DNA of 64,000 bases. Source: Paraburkholderia gardini. GTDB lineage: Bacteria > Pseudomonadota > Gammaproteobacteria > Burkholderiales > Burkholderiaceae. Under the pieces are notes generated by a model, which saw nothing but the letters and a program-made list of their open reading frames with translations, was not told where the DNA came from and did no database searches. A program made the position numbers and the translations under genes. The stretch lies in the NCBI RefSeq assembly GCF_907164575.1, contig NZ_CAJQYY010000017.1, forward strand, positions 1 to 64,000, given 5' to 3'. Every line of letters starts with the position of its first letter. Positions within the stretch are counted from its first letter, which is position 1. Below, in pieces: positions 53,080-63,232 of this stretch.

Positions 53080-54549
53080 ATGTCACAACACACAAAAACC
53101 GTACGACCGCTGGTGATTGCCTCGGTGATGGCAACGATGGCGATGGTCGCGATCGAGGCCACCATCGTCTCCACCGTGATGCCGCAGATCGTGACCGAAC
53201 TCGGCGGACTGCATCTGTACAGCTGGGTCTTCTCGTCGTTCCTGCTTGCGCAGACGGCGATGACCGTCGTGTTCGGCAAGCTTGCCGATCTGTACGGACG
53301 CAAGCCAGTCATGCTGACCGGCATCGCGATTTTCCTGGCGGGCTCGGTGCTGGCCGGCTTCGCGTGGTCGATGCCGGCGATGATCGCGTTTCGCCTGATT
53401 CAGGGTATCGGCGCCGGCGCCATGCAGCCCGTTGCGCTGACGATCGTCGGTGACCTGTATCCGGCGCGCGAGCGCGGCAAGATTCAGGGGTATCTCGCGA
53501 GCGTATGGGCGATCGCCGCCGTGATCGGGCCGATGCTCGGCGGCCTCATCATTCGCGAGCTCTCGTGGGCGTGGATTTTCTGGATCAACGTGCCGATCGG
53601 CATCCTGTCGGCAATCGGCTTTGTTCGCTATCTGCACGAACACGAGCGGCACGGCAAGCCCTCGATCGATATCGCGGGCGCGGCGCTGTTCACGCTCGCG
53701 ATTGCCTCGCTCATGATGGCGCTGACCGGTTTCGGCACGTCGGGCTATTCGCGCGGCACGCTGGAACTGGCGGCGTTCGTCGTATGCGGGTTCCTCTTCG
53801 TCGTGCAGGAACGGCGCGCCGCCGACCCGATGATTTCATTCGCGCTGTGGAGCCACCGGCCGATCGCCGCGTGCAACGCCGCCACCGTGCTCTCGGGCAT
53901 GGCATTGATGGGACTGACGACGTTTCTGCCGATGTACGTGCAGGGCGTGCTGCACCGCTCGCCGGTCATCGCGGGGCTTGCGCTGACGATGATGATGCTC
54001 GGCTGGCCGAGCGGCGCCACGCTCGCCGCGCGCACGTTTCACCGGGTCGGACTGCGCCCCACGCTGATCGCCGGCAGCGTGTTCCTGCCGCTTGGCGCCG
54101 TGTTCTTCACCACGCTGACACCCGGCAGCACGCCGGTTCTCGCGGGCATCGGTTCGCTGGTGATGGGGTTCGGAATGGGCATTGTGAGCGTCAGCTCGCT
54201 GATCCTGATCCAGGAAATCGTGACGCCGTCGGAGCGCGGCAGCGCAACGGCATCGAATCTCTTCTCGCGCAATCTGGGTAGCACGCTCGGCGCAGCGATG
54301 TTCGGCGCGGTGCTCAACTACGGGTTGAGCCACTCGGCGGGCACCGCCGCCGTCTCGTCCGACCAGTTGCGGCAACTCCTCGACTCGACCGCCGACACAA
54401 TGCGCGACAACGCCGCCCGGCTGGTCCTGCACCAGTCGCTGCATCTCACGTTTGCGTCGATTCTCGTGATTTCGCTCGGCGTGATGATCTCGGTGACGAT
54501 CGTGCCCGCGATCAAACTACGGGCAGCCCGCGAGGCGTCGACCAGTTGA
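53080..54549 (+). CDS. DHA2-family MFS multidrug-type exporter
   Basis: A 489-residue carrier with 13-14 membrane segments. It shows the motif D-type start ATIVSTVMPQIVTELGG, motif A GKLADLYGRKPVM and the antiporter motif C AAVIGPMLGGLI of drug:H+ antiporters. It likely exports toxic compounds. The ATG at 53080 is chosen at the beginning of homology although its ribosome binding site is weak. No regulator or membrane-fusion partner lies beside it. Confidence 0.88.
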   Translation: MSQHTKTVRPLVIASVMATMAMVAIEATIVSTVMPQIVTELGGLHLYSWVFSSFLLAQTAMTVVFGKLADLYGRKPVMLTGIAIFLAGSVLAGFAWSMPAMIAFRLIQGIGAGAMQPVALTIVGDLYPARERGKIQGYLASVWAIAAVIGPMLGGLIIRELSWAWIFWINVPIGILSAIGFVRYLHEHERHGKPSIDIAGAALFTLAIASLMMALTGFGTSGYSRGTLELAAFVVCGFLFVVQERRAADPMISFALWSHRPIAACNAATVLSGMALMGLTTFLPMYVQGVLHRSPVIAGLALTMMMLGWPSGATLAARTFHRVGLRPTLIAGSVFLPLGAVFFTTLTPGSTPVLAGIGSLVMGFGMGIVSVSSLILIQEIVTPSERGSATASNLFSRNLGSTLGAAMFGAVLNYGLSHSAGTAAVSSDQLRQLLDSTADTMRDNAARLVLHQSLHLTFASILVISLGVMISVTIVPAIKLRAAREASTS

Positions 54550-54591
54550 CGCCTTGCCCGCCGTCGCCGGTCGCCGGCCGCCCGTCGTCGT

Positions 54592-54846
54592 TCAGATGAT
54601 GGCCGGCGTGGCGGGCGGTTGCGGCCGCTTCAACAGCGCGATCACGACGCCACGCGCGGCGGCGATCGCCGCCGCCTCGCTCTCGAAGATCGCGTTTTCC
54701 ATGACCTGTTGCAGCGGCAGCACGTCGACCGGCGCAGCGTCGTCTTCCGTGGTGCTGATCGCGGCGAACGCGGCCCATCCGCCGTTATGGATGAACTGCC
54801 GCGCCGACAGTTCGAGCTGGTAACGTCCGAGCGTTTCTACACGCAT
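54592..54846 (-). CDS. hypothetical protein, 84 residues
   Basis: A small protein opening MRVETLGRYQLELSARQFIH, with an acidic middle and alanine-rich C-terminal helix. I do not recognise a characterised family. AGGAGA lies at good distance before the ATG at 54846, which supports it as a real gene. It ends 43 bases from the converging exporter gene and lies upstream of no obvious operon partner. Confidence 0.6.
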   Translation of the reverse strand: MRVETLGRYQLELSARQFIHNGGWAAFAAISTTEDDAAPVDVLPLQQVMENAIFESEAAAIAAARGVVIALLKRPQPPATPAII

Positions 54847-54889
54847 CGAATCTCTCCTGACAGAGCCCGTCGTTGAAGCCCGCGAAGCC

Positions 54890-55333
54890 TTATGCGCCTG
54901 CCTGCGCCTGTGCCTTCGCTTCCAGTTCGGCGAGACGCTTGCGCAGACCGCGTTCCTCCTGGAAGCGGCTCGTTTCGTCGCGAATCACGGCGACGATGCC
55001 GGTCAGCGTCCTGTCCGGCGCATACAGCAGCGCGACGGTGAAGGCGATCGACAGTGCACGGCCGTCCTTGTGAACGGCGGGCACGCGCAGCACGTCGTTG
55101 CCGTAGCGCGTCTCGCCGGTTGCCATGGTTTTCTGGTAACCCTCCCAGTGACGTCCACGCAGACGCTCGGGAATGATCACATCGAGCGACTTGCCAAGCG
55201 CTTCTTCTTCAGTGAAGCCAAACATGCGCTGCGCCGCGGGATTCCACAGCGTGATGTTGCCGTCGGTGCCCGAAATGACGACCGCGTCTCCGATCGCCGT
55301 GACAAGTTGCTGATAATCGATGGCTGCCTGCAT
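54890..55333 (-). CDS. single PAS-domain protein
   Basis: A 147-residue protein with one PAS domain (GDAVVISGTDGNITLWNPAA, FGFTEEEALGKSL) and a PAC-like end (IVAVIRDETSRF), followed by a short coiled coil (EERGLRKRLAELEAKAQAQA). There is no output domain, so it may act as a sensor module binding a partner. The ATG at 55333 is chosen at the start of the domain; the upstream frame covers a terminator hairpin. Ligand unknown. Confidence 0.82.
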   Translation of the reverse strand: MQAAIDYQQLVTAIGDAVVISGTDGNITLWNPAAQRMFGFTEEEALGKSLDVIIPERLRGRHWEGYQKTMATGETRYGNDVLRVPAVHKDGRALSIAFTVALLYAPDRTLTGIVAVIRDETSRFQEERGLRKRLAELEAKAQAQAGA

Positions 55334-55390
55334 GGTTCGAGCGAATCTCCGTTGATGGCGAGCACGATGATCGCGCCCGCCAGTGTCATT

Positions 55391-55423
55391 GTGAAAACAG
55401 CGCCCACGGGGGCGCTGTTTCAC
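55391..55423 (-). terminator. Rho-independent terminator after frc
   Basis: A long GC-rich hairpin (CAGCGCCC with GGGGCGCTG, extended by A/T pairs on both sides) lies 56 bases beyond the frc stop codon. Read on the minus strand it ends in TTTT. Confidence 0.75.
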
Positions 55424-55478
55424 TGACGTTTCGCACTTCAGCAAGCTGCGAACGTCACGTGCGACCCCTGTGGCGTAA

Positions 55479-56729
55479 TCAGACCACCTTCGATTCTCGC
55501 AGATTATCGATCTGGCTCCGGTTGTAGCCGAGGCCCGCGAGCACTTCCTCGGTATGCTCGCCGAGCAGCGGCGACCCGGTGATTTCAGGCTTCATGTCCG
55601 AGAACTTGATCGGGCTGCCCACCGTCAGATAGCTGCCGCGCTCCTTGTGCTGCACTTCGGCGATCGTGCCGCTTGCGCGAAGCGACGGATCGTTCGCGAG
55701 TTCTTTCATCGTCAGAACCGGCGAGCACGGAATATCGAACTTGCGCAGGACGTCGACCGCTTCGAACTTCGTCTTGTCGGCAAGCCATTCCTCGATCGTC
55801 TTGAAGATTTCGAAGATGTGCGGCTGGCGCGCTTCAGCAGTCTTGTACGCCGGATCCTCGATCCATTCCGGCCGGCCGATTGCGCGGCAGATCGGCTCCC
55901 ACGCATGGCCCTGCACCGTGAAGTAGATGTACGCGTTCGGGTCCGTTTCCCAGCCCTTGCACTTGAGCACCCAGCCCGGCTGGCCGCCGCCGCCGGCGTT
56001 GCCGCCACGCGGCACGACGTCGCTGAATTCACCGTGCGGATATTGCGGATACTCCTCGAGGTAGCCGACGCGATCGAGACGTTGCTGGTCGCGCAGCTTC
56101 ACGCGGCACAGGTTCAGCACGCTGTCCTGCATCGAGACCGCGACCTTCTGGCCCTTGCCGGTCTTGTCGCGGCCGATCAGCGCGGTCAGGATGCCGATCG
56201 CGAGGTGCATGCCCGTGTTGCTGTCGCCGAGCGCCGCCGCGCTGATTGTCGGCGGACCGTCCCAGAAGCCCGTGGTCGATGCCGCGCCGCCCGCGCACTG
56301 CGCGACGTTTTCGTAAACCTTCAGGTCGTCGTAGTGGTGGCCGTCGCTGAAACCCTTCACCGAAGCAACGATCATCTTCGGATTCAGTTCGTTCAGCCGT
56401 TCCCACGAAAAACCCATCCGGTCGAGTGCGCCCGGGCCGAAGTTCTCAACCAGCACATCCGATTCGCGGATCAGCTTTTCGAGTACTTCCTTGCCTTCCG
56501 GCTTCTTGGTGTCGAGCGTCAGTGAACGCTTGTTGCTGTTCAGCATCGTGAAGTAAAGCGCGTCGACGCCCGGGATATCGCGCAACTGGCTACGCGTGAC
56601 GTCGCCGGAACCAGGGCGTTCGACCTTGATTACGTCGGCGCCGAACCATGCCAGCATCTGCGTGCATGCCGGACCCGCCTGCACGTGAGTAAAGTCAATG
56701 ATCTTGATGCCATCGAGGGGTTTGCTCAC
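55479..56729 (-). CDS. frc: formyl-CoA:oxalate CoA-transferase
   Basis: A 416-residue class III CoA-transferase that moves CoA from formyl-CoA to oxalate. The catalytic aspartate D169 (ALGDSNTG) and the mobile glycine loop GGGGQPG match characterised formyl-CoA transferases. The start is GTG at 56729 with AGGAGA eight bases upstream. It follows oxc by 29 bases, and the two enzymes form the oxalate cycle in the cytoplasm. Confidence 0.96.
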   Translation of the reverse strand: MSKPLDGIKIIDFTHVQAGPACTQMLAWFGADVIKVERPGSGDVTRSQLRDIPGVDALYFTMLNSNKRSLTLDTKKPEGKEVLEKLIRESDVLVENFGPGALDRMGFSWERLNELNPKMIVASVKGFSDGHHYDDLKVYENVAQCAGGAASTTGFWDGPPTISAAALGDSNTGMHLAIGILTALIGRDKTGKGQKVAVSMQDSVLNLCRVKLRDQQRLDRVGYLEEYPQYPHGEFSDVVPRGGNAGGGGQPGWVLKCKGWETDPNAYIYFTVQGHAWEPICRAIGRPEWIEDPAYKTAEARQPHIFEIFKTIEEWLADKTKFEAVDVLRKFDIPCSPVLTMKELANDPSLRASGTIAEVQHKERGSYLTVGSPIKFSDMKPEITGSPLLGEHTEEVLAGLGYNRSQIDNLRESKVV

Positions 56730-56758
56730 CTTTAAATCTCCTGATTGCCAAATGGATG

Positions 56759-58501
56759 TTATTTCTTCATTGCCGCGCTTTGCGGATTCAGATTCGTCAA
56801 ACGACCGCTTTCGGTGCCGGCGGCTTCATCGATCACTGCGTTGATGAGCGTCGGCTTGCCTGATGCGATTGCTTCGAGCAGGGCCTTCGTCAATTCCTCG
56901 GGTGTCGTTGCGTGGTGTCCGATGCCGCCGAACGCCTCGATCATCCTGTCGTAGCGCGCACCCTTCACGAACACCGTCGGCGCGACGTCCTTGCCGCCCG
57001 TCGGGTTCACGTCGGTGCCGCGATACACGCCGTTGTTGTTGAAGACGATCGTGCAGACCGGCAGGTCGTAACGGCAGATGGTTTCGAGTTCCATGCCGCT
57101 AAAGCCGAACGCGCTGTCGCCTTCGATCGCGACGACCTGCTTGCCGCTCGTTACCGCCGCGCCGATCGCGAAGCCCATGCCGATGCCCATGATTCCCCAT
57201 GTGCCCGAGTCGAAACGCTTGCGCGGCTCGTACATGTCGATGATGCTGCGGGCGTAGTCGAGCGTATTGGCGCCTTCGTTGACGACGTTGATGTCGGGAC
57301 GCGTCTTCAGCACGTCGCGGATCGCGCGCAGTGCACTGTGAAAATTCATCGGCGACGGGTTCTTCGCCAGCGTCGCGGCCATCTTCGCGAGGTTGGTGCT
57401 CTTGCGCTCGGTGATCGCGCCGGTCCATTCCACGCCCGGCTTCGGGAAGCTCGCATCGATGCCCGCCACGAGCGCCGACACGCACGAACCGATATCGCCG
57501 ATAACCGGTGCGGCGATCGCGACGTTGCTGTCGATTTCCGTCGGCGAGATGTCGATCTGGACGAACTGCTTCGGCGCACCCCAGGTCTTGCCCTTGCCGT
57601 GCGAGAGCAGCCAGTTCAGACGCGCGCCGATCAGCACGACGACGTCCGCTTCAGCCAGCACGAACGAGCGCGCTGCGGAAGCCGACTGTTCGTGCGTGTC
57701 GGGCAGCAGGCCCTTCGCCATCGACATCGGCAGATACGGAATGCCGGTCTTCTCGACAAACGCGCGAATTTCCGCGTCGGCCTGCGCGTAGGCGGCGCCC
57801 TTGCCGAGCAGGATCAGCGGACGCTTTGCGCCCTTCAGCAGATCGAGCGCGCGCTGTACCGATTCAGGCGCCGGCAACTGGCGCGGCGCTGCGTCGATCA
57901 CGCGCACGAGCGATTTCTTTGCCTTCACGGCGTCCATCGTCTGCGCGAGCAGCCTGGCGGGCAGATCGAGATACACGCCGCCAGGACGGCCCGACACAGC
58001 CGCACGAATGGCGCGCGCGACGCCGATGCCGATGTCCTCGGCGTGCAGCACGCGATACGCGGCCTTCGCGTACGGCTTTGCTGCGTTCAGCTGGTCCATC
58101 TCTTCGTAATCGCCTTGCTGCAGATCGACGATCTCGCGTTCGCTCGAACCGCTGATGAGAATCATCGGGAAGCAGTTCGTGGTGGCATTGGCGAGTGCCG
58201 TGAGGCCGTTCAGGAAGCCCGGCGCCGACACCGTCAGGCAGATGCCCGGCTTCTTTGTCATATAGCCGGAGATGGCCGCCGCGTTGCCTGCGTGCTGCTC
58301 GTGGCGAAAGCCGATAAAGCGCATACCCTCGGCTTGCGCGAGGCGAGCGAGGTCGGTGATGGGAATGCCAACCAGACCGAAAATCGTATCGATGTCGTTT
58401 GCCTTCAGGGCATCGATGACGAGGTGAAAGCCGTCGGTTGTTTGCTGTGCACTTTCTGCAGCAGCGGTCCGCGGTTCAGTGGTCCCAACTACTTCTGCCA
58501 T
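56759..58501 (-). CDS. oxc: oxalyl-CoA decarboxylase
   Basis: A 580-residue thiamine-diphosphate enzyme that splits oxalyl-CoA into formyl-CoA and CO2. It has the three ThDP-enzyme domains; the cofactor motif runs from [11 protein letters not shown] to FNNNGVYRG near residues 460-495. The length and sequence match oxc of oxalotrophic bacteria. The ATG at 58501 follows GGAGGAG. It is the first gene of the oxc-frc operon, with short direct repeats in its promoter. Confidence 0.96.
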   Translation of the reverse strand: MAEVVGTTEPRTAAAESAQQTTDGFHLVIDALKANDIDTIFGLVGIPITDLARLAQAEGMRFIGFRHEQHAGNAAAISGYMTKKPGICLTVSAPGFLNGLTALANATTNCFPMILISGSSEREIVDLQQGDYEEMDQLNAAKPYAKAAYRVLHAEDIGIGVARAIRAAVSGRPGGVYLDLPARLLAQTMDAVKAKKSLVRVIDAAPRQLPAPESVQRALDLLKGAKRPLILLGKGAAYAQADAEIRAFVEKTGIPYLPMSMAKGLLPDTHEQSASAARSFVLAEADVVVLIGARLNWLLSHGKGKTWGAPKQFVQIDISPTEIDSNVAIAAPVIGDIGSCVSALVAGIDASFPKPGVEWTGAITERKSTNLAKMAATLAKNPSPMNFHSALRAIRDVLKTRPDINVVNEGANTLDYARSIIDMYEPRKRFDSGTWGIMGIGMGFAIGAAVTSGKQVVAIEGDSAFGFSGMELETICRYDLPVCTIVFNNNGVYRGTDVNPTGGKDVAPTVFVKGARYDRMIEAFGGIGHHATTPEELTKALLEAIASGKPTLINAVIDEAAGTESGRLTNLNPQSAAMKK

Positions 58502-58538
58502 GACGTCTCCTCCTTGGCGGGGCGTGTGTGTTGCTTCG

Positions 58539-58553
58539 TGATATACAATATTC
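58539..58553 (+). promoter_or_regulatory. putative GntR-binding motif in the oxc promoter
   Basis: TGATATACAATATTC agrees at 13 of 15 bases with the minus-strand sequence at 61977-61991 before the GntR gene of this locus. A second ACAATATT follows at 58559-58566, 14 bases from the first, forming a direct repeat. It is located about 40-65 bases upstream of the oxc start codon. Confidence 0.5.
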
Positions 58554-58566
58554 CAAACACAATATT

Positions 58567-59006
58567 AGTCAAGCGTGTTTTATCCGATGTGTTGTCATGC
58601 TGCTATGCAGCGTGAGCGAAGCGGGTGAATTGCCTCGTTTTTGCCGGATCGATTGCCGCGACGCATCAATGTTGTACAGGGCACCAATCCCGCCACGCAA
58701 AGCTTGCAGGCAGTTTCCAGTCTGGATTTCATGCTGTAAGCCATCGATCCCATTCCTCTCTTTTCAGCGCCGTTTTCCTTGCTGCCAGATGCAGGCAAAC
58801 GATTTCCCCAGTTTCTAATTTGTCGTTTACACATTCTTTATTTTGTATATTACATACAAATACGTAGCTACGCCGCCCGGATATCGGCGTGGCAGCTGCG
58901 TAGTTTCATAAACAAAAACTTATGATTATCGAAATAATCTTTAACTATCATCTATCATTCTGACGCCCTACGCTGTATCTACGTTATCGATCACCGGAGA
59001 GACATC
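58567..59006. other. oxc / small-gene intergenic region with a TTTGTAT-N5-ATACAAA palindrome
   Basis: About 440 AT-rich bases without a supported gene. A perfect seven-base inverted repeat lies at 58842-58848 and 58854-58860, about 150 bases before the small gene at 59007. It could be an operator or part of a promoter for that gene. Confidence 0.5.
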
Positions 59007-59396
59007 ATGGGCAACGCACACATCCACGGACATCAAACGGAGCGCGAACAGGCGATCCGCACCCAGCTCTGCGCATACAACATGGCGTTCGCCGAACTGG
59101 GCCTGCGCTTTCGCTGGGACGTGCAGACGCTCGAATCGCTCGCAGCCATCGACGGCGAGCAGGCACGCATCGTCGCGTACATCGAGGCGCATCATCCGCA
59201 TCTGCTGAACGCGTACAGCGCTGCGTTCCTGAGCGAAGCAATCCTCGCGAAGAAGACCGCGATCGCGCCCGAGGTGCTGCCCTCGCCTGTCGAAGCCAGC
59301 ACAGGCGCGCAAACCGTTCAGCCGGCCTCGCAAGGCTTCTCGATCGCCGCGTACTGGTCGGGCGAACCGGATCTGCCCGCGCTCGCCGGCGCCTGA
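59007..59396 (+). CDS. hypothetical protein between oxc and the oxalate carrier gene
   Basis: A 129-residue protein with a helical N-terminal half (TEREQAIRTQLCAYNMAFAE, LGLRFRWDVQTLESLAAIDG) and a low-complexity C-terminal third. I do not recognise a characterised family. GGAGA precedes the ATG. It is divergent from oxc and convergent with the oxalate carrier gene, with a bidirectional terminator after it, so a role linked to oxalate metabolism is possible but unproven. Confidence 0.7.
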   Translation: MGNAHIHGHQTEREQAIRTQLCAYNMAFAELGLRFRWDVQTLESLAAIDGEQARIVAYIEAHHPHLLNAYSAAFLSEAILAKKTAIAPEVLPSPVEASTGAQTVQPASQGFSIAAYWSGEPDLPALAGA

Positions 59397-59461
59397 ATTC
59401 GAGCTTTACGTTCCGTCTTGTGCCGCGCCCATGCGCGGCAAACTTTCCCGCCTTAACGTGT

Positions 59462-59502
59462 AAAACTCACCCCGCTGCCTGTGCAGCCGGGTGAGTTTTT
59501 TT
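59462..59502. terminator. bidirectional Rho-independent terminator
   Basis: A 15-base stem with one mismatch (AACTCACCCCGCTGC with GCAGCCGGGTGAGTT) has an A run on the left and seven T residues on the right. It lies between the converging small gene and the carrier gene and can end both. Confidence 0.88.
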
Positions 59503-59570
59503 ACTGCACGACCTTCGTTGCCGGTTGCCGCGCGCCGGCCTGTCTGCCCATCCGTTCGCGACCGTATGTA

Positions 59571-60890
59571 TCAGTGATGGCTCAGGCCCGAACTGGTCGC
59601 GACGCTGGCCGCATTCATCGCCGCGTTATCGCTCGATTCGATCCAGCGTCGACGCATCGGCGCGAGAATGAACTTCGCCGAGATGCCGGCCGCGATCGTG
59701 ATGACCGCCGAGACGATGAACACCAGACTCCAGCCGCCTGTCGCCGACAGCACCGAGGCGATCGGCACGATCAGCGATGCCGTGCCCTTCGCCGTATACA
59801 ACGTGCCCGCATTGGAGGCCGCGTATTTGCTGCCGAACGTGTCCGCGCAGATCGCCGGGAAAATCGAATAGATCTCGCCCCAGAACAGGAAGACGAGCGC
59901 GGCGAACGTCATGAACGCGTACGGGTTGCTGCCGTACTGCATCAGGCCGAGCAGCGCGAGCCCCTCACCGATGAAGATGAAAAACATCGTGTTCTCGCGA
60001 CCGATCTTGTCGGAGATGAAACCGCATAAAGGACGCGTGAAGCCGTTGCAGATGCTGTCGACCGAGAGCGTCATCGTGAGCAGCGGCAGCGTCATGCCGA
60101 AGAAGTTCATCGGCAGTTTGGCGAGACCCCAGTCTTTCGCGATCGGGCCGATCTGCGCGGTGGCCATCAGGCCGCCCGCGGCCACCGCGACGAACGACAC
60201 GTAGATCACCCAGAACACCGGCGTCTTGATCATCTGGCCCGGCGTGTAATCGATCTTGCTCACCGCGAACTTCTTCTTCGCGGTGGACGCCGGACGCAGC
60301 GCCGGCTTGTGCAGCAGCAGCGCCAGCACGAAGATGCATACGCCCTGCAAAATACCGAAGAACAGGAACGTATGTTCATAGCCCGTGCGCGTGATCATGT
60401 TGGCGATCGGAATCACCGTGACCGCGGCGCCGGCGCCAAAACCCGCCGCCGTCAGTCCGGCCGCGAGCCCGCGCCGGTCCGGAAACAGTTTCAGCGCATT
60501 GCCGACGCACGTGCCATACACGCCGCCCGCGCCGAGACCCGCGAACACGGCCGCCACGTACAACTCGGGCAAGGTCGTTGCATACGAATTCATGATCCAC
60601 GCGACGCCCGCGCACAGCGCGCCGACGGCGACCACCGGTCGTGGACCGAACCGGTCGACCAGCCAGCCCTCAACCGGCACGAGCCACGTCTCGGTGAGGA
60701 TGAAAATCGAAAAGGCCAGCTGGATCGATGCCTGCCCCCAGTGGTGCCGCGCGTTCATCGGCCCGACGAACAGCGTCCATGCGTATTGAAGATTGGCAAC
60801 GAGTGCCATGCACACAATGCCAATGACGAGTTGAGTCCACCGGTTCCCTATAAAAGAAGGGGCCGGCGGTTGCTGGGTAAGAACGTTCAT
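59571..60890 (-). CDS. oxalate/formate antiporter-type MFS carrier
   Basis: A 439-residue twelve-segment MFS protein of the OxlT family, with NLQYAWTLFVGPM in the first segment and DRFGPRPVV and GGVYGTCVGNALKLFPDRRG as family motifs. By context with frc and oxc it should exchange oxalate for formate or import oxalate. The ATG at 60890 follows GGAGA. It is transcribed toward the small gene and is separated from the GntR gene by about 280 bases with its own promoter. Confidence 0.9.
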   Translation of the reverse strand: MNVLTQQPPAPSFIGNRWTQLVIGIVCMALVANLQYAWTLFVGPMNARHHWGQASIQLAFSIFILTETWLVPVEGWLVDRFGPRPVVAVGALCAGVAWIMNSYATTLPELYVAAVFAGLGAGGVYGTCVGNALKLFPDRRGLAAGLTAAGFGAGAAVTVIPIANMITRTGYEHTFLFFGILQGVCIFVLALLLHKPALRPASTAKKKFAVSKIDYTPGQMIKTPVFWVIYVSFVAVAAGGLMATAQIGPIAKDWGLAKLPMNFFGMTLPLLTMTLSVDSICNGFTRPLCGFISDKIGRENTMFFIFIGEGLALLGLMQYGSNPYAFMTFAALVFLFWGEIYSIFPAICADTFGSKYAASNAGTLYTAKGTASLIVPIASVLSATGGWSLVFIVSAVITIAAGISAKFILAPMRRRWIESSDNAAMNAASVATSSGLSHH

Positions 60891-61098
60891 GTGTCTTGTC
60901 TCCGTTATATTGATTGATGCCGGCGTCCTGCTTTGTGCGTTCTGATGCGCTGCATTGAGTCGTGCTGCGCCGGCTTATACGGAGTCATGCTAAGTACATT
61001 ACACATCTACGAATAATCAAAATTCCTTATCATTTTCATTCGCTATTGCTTATGCATTGAATTTCGTCATTCAGGGTCACAAATCGCGCGCGCATGGC

Positions 61099-61131
61099 GA
61101 AAAGCCCGGTCGTTGGTAACGTCCCGGGCTT
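61099..61131 (-). terminator. terminator after the oxalate-locus GntR gene
   Basis: AAGCCCGG and CCGGGCTT form a perfect eight-base stem around a 14-base loop; on the minus strand the stem is followed by TTTTC. It lies about 40 bases past the GntR stop codon. Confidence 0.65.
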
Positions 61132-61172
61132 GTCGTTGACCGTCTTCCAGTCAGACGGTTTTTAAGTGTCGA

Positions 61173-61889
61173 TCAGTCGAGAAAATCGCAGTTCGCCTCG
61201 ACAAAAGCGGCGAGATCTAGTGAATGCTGACGTGTAAGTCGTTCGGCGAGCTCGGTATCGCGACATTCCAGCGCTTCAATAATGCGCAGATGATCGACAA
61301 TTGAACGCGATGCACGATCGCTTTGCGAAATCGTCAACCGGCGAATGGCGCGCACGTGAATAAAGATATTTTTAATCGTGTCGAGAATGACCTGCGATTT
61401 CGACAGTTCGACAATGGCCTGGTGAAACGCAATGTTCGCGTCCGAGTAATCGGCGATGTGATCGGTGGGCGTCGTGTCGTGGAAATGATCGAACATGCGA
61501 CGCAGCCGGGCGATTTCCAGATCGGTGGCATGCAACGTGGCAAGACGCGCCGCCATGCTTTCGAGTGCCGCCCACATCTGGATCATCTCGACGATCTCGC
61601 GCTTGCTCTTGCGCACTATATAGATGCCGCGGCGCGGCACGGTGCGCAGAAACCCTTCCTGTTCGAGCCGCGTCATCGCTTCGCGAACCGGCGTGCGGCT
61701 CACCCCCAGCGACTCGCTCAACACACGGTCGTCGAGACGCACGTCTTCGCGCGTCTGATAGATGTCCGCATCGGCGATCGCCTGACGCAGCATCGCGTAC
61801 GCGCGGTCACGCAGGCTCACGCTCGCGCCGATCGGCCGCAACGACAATGTCACCGGCGTTGCCGCTACTTCGGTGTGAAGTTCTGACAA
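61173..61889 (-). CDS. FCD-type GntR regulator, probable oxalate regulator
   Basis: A 238-residue regulator with winged helix (VRLDDRVLSESLGVSRTPVR) and helical FCD effector domain. The start is probably TTG at 61889 because GGAGG lies eight bases upstream and no ATG is suitably placed; the open frame to 61952 is unsupported. Its promoter carries the imperfect palindrome ATACTGAATTTAGTAT, part of which recurs before oxc. It is therefore a likely controller of itself and oxc-frc. Confidence 0.86.
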   Translation of the reverse strand: MSELHTEVAATPVTLSLRPIGASVSLRDRAYAMLRQAIADADIYQTREDVRLDDRVLSESLGVSRTPVREAMTRLEQEGFLRTVPRRGIYIVRKSKREIVEMIQMWAALESMAARLATLHATDLEIARLRRMFDHFHDTTPTDHIADYSDANIAFHQAIVELSKSQVILDTIKNIFIHVRAIRRLTISQSDRASRSIVDHLRIIEALECRDTELAERLTRQHSLDLAAFVEANCDFLD

Positions 61890-61971
61890 GATGCGTCGCC
61901 TCCAGTTGGACTTTGCACGGCCGCGCGACCCAGTAGGGACGCGTCCGGCCATGTGCGAAGATCGCGAAGAA

Positions 61972-61991
61972 ATACTGAATTTAGTATATCA
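61972..61991. promoter_or_regulatory. palindromic operator before the oxalate-locus gntR
   Basis: ATACTGAATTTAGTAT (61972-61987) is an inverted repeat with one mismatched pair. Extended to 61991 it contains, on the minus strand, the TGATATAC motif found before oxc. Confidence 0.6.
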
Positions 61992-62524
61992 GACGCCGAT
62001 TGTGGACCGGATCGCGACATCGCGCACCCATTTTTGTGCGAATGCTGACGTTTTTCGGGTTTACGCGCGGGCGTCGTATTGCCATGCCGCACTGGGCGCT
62101 GATGCCGGATGGCGCGTTGTGCAGCACGACGTTCGACTACCGGCGGCTTTGACCGACACGCGCGCAAAAAAAAGAGCCGGGCGCGGACGCGTCGGCTCCA
62201 ACACACACGCGGCGCTTCGGAATCCGCGCCACGCAACTACCCTGTTCACTCCTGTCGCGTGAGGCGCTGACTCATCCGTTCGCCTGCATCATCGACGACG
62301 CCCCGATTTGACCGCATGGATATATTCATAACAATACCAGGAACCAGGTATTCGCAACGCAGTGCCAACGCCCGATAGTCTCGACATGCGCATCCGCACA
62401 CAACCCGAACCGGGCATCCCCGGGCCGATCCGGCCTGTTTCGGGTATGTTGCTGCGTGGGCCGCGATCCCGCCCGCAGTCGCGCAAACCCCCACCACACA
62501 CGATCGAAACCACGACTTTTGCCC
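61992..62524. other. 533-base region without a supported gene
   Basis: Divergent intergenic region between the GntR gene and the response-regulator gene. Short open frames exist on both strands but none looks real. I see no strong palindrome beyond the GntR site at its left end. Confidence 0.5.
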
Positions 62525-63232
62525 ATGAGCCACGCTTTTCCCGATGTCAGCGAATCGATCCTCCCAAGCCCGCTGCTGGTCGTCGAAGACGAACCGTTGA
62601 TGCAGGAGCGGATGCGCGGCATCCTCGCGACCCTCGGTTATACGGACGAAGCACTCATATTTGCCGGCAGCATCGGCGCGGCGCAGGCGCTGCTGGCGGA
62701 CCAGCCGTTCGCGATGGCGCTGATCGACGTCGGGCTGCCGGACGGCAACGGCATCGACCTGATCCGCTCGCTGCACGAGCGCGATCCGGCCATGCCGATT
62801 CTGGTAATCTCCGCGTGGAGCACCGAGCACATCATCGTGACCGCACTGCAGGCGGGCGCCACCGGTTATCTGCTCAAGGAACGCGACGACATCGAAATAT
62901 CGCTCTCGGTTCGCAGCGCGTTGCGCGGCGGCGCACCGATCGATCCCTTCGTCGCCAGACGCATTCTCGACCTGGTCGGCACTGCAACGCCTTCGTCCAC
63001 GCCGGAGGTCGTCACTGCGCCGCGCACCGTCACCGCCTCGCCGCTTAGCGCACGGGAAATCGAAATCCTGTCGCTGGTGGGCAAGGGGCTGACCAATCGG
63101 GAAATCGCCGGTTTGCTGTCCCTGTCGAGGTTGACGGTCGAATGTCACATCAAGAACATCTACAAGAAACTGGCGGTGAATTCGCGCACGCAGGCGGTCT
63201 TCGAAGCGCGCACGCATGGCTTGCTGCCCTGA
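62525..63232 (+). CDS. NarL/FixJ-type response regulator
   Basis: A 235-residue two-component regulator. The receiver domain has the acidic pair E21-D22, phosphoacceptor D68 (ALIDVGLP), S97 and K118; the C-terminal LuxR-type helix-turn-helix starts at LSAREIEILSLVGKG. The ATG at 62525 opens the homology, though no ribosome binding site is evident; the frame upstream is not coding. It is followed at once by a membrane sensor gene, its likely kinase partner. Confidence 0.9.
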   Translation: MSHAFPDVSESILPSPLLVVEDEPLMQERMRGILATLGYTDEALIFAGSIGAAQALLADQPFAMALIDVGLPDGNGIDLIRSLHERDPAMPILVISAWSTEHIIVTALQAGATGYLLKERDDIEISLSVRSALRGGAPIDPFVARRILDLVGTATPSSTPEVVTAPRTVTASPLSAREIEILSLVGKGLTNREIAGLLSLSRLTVECHIKNIYKKLAVNSRTQAVFEARTHGLLP

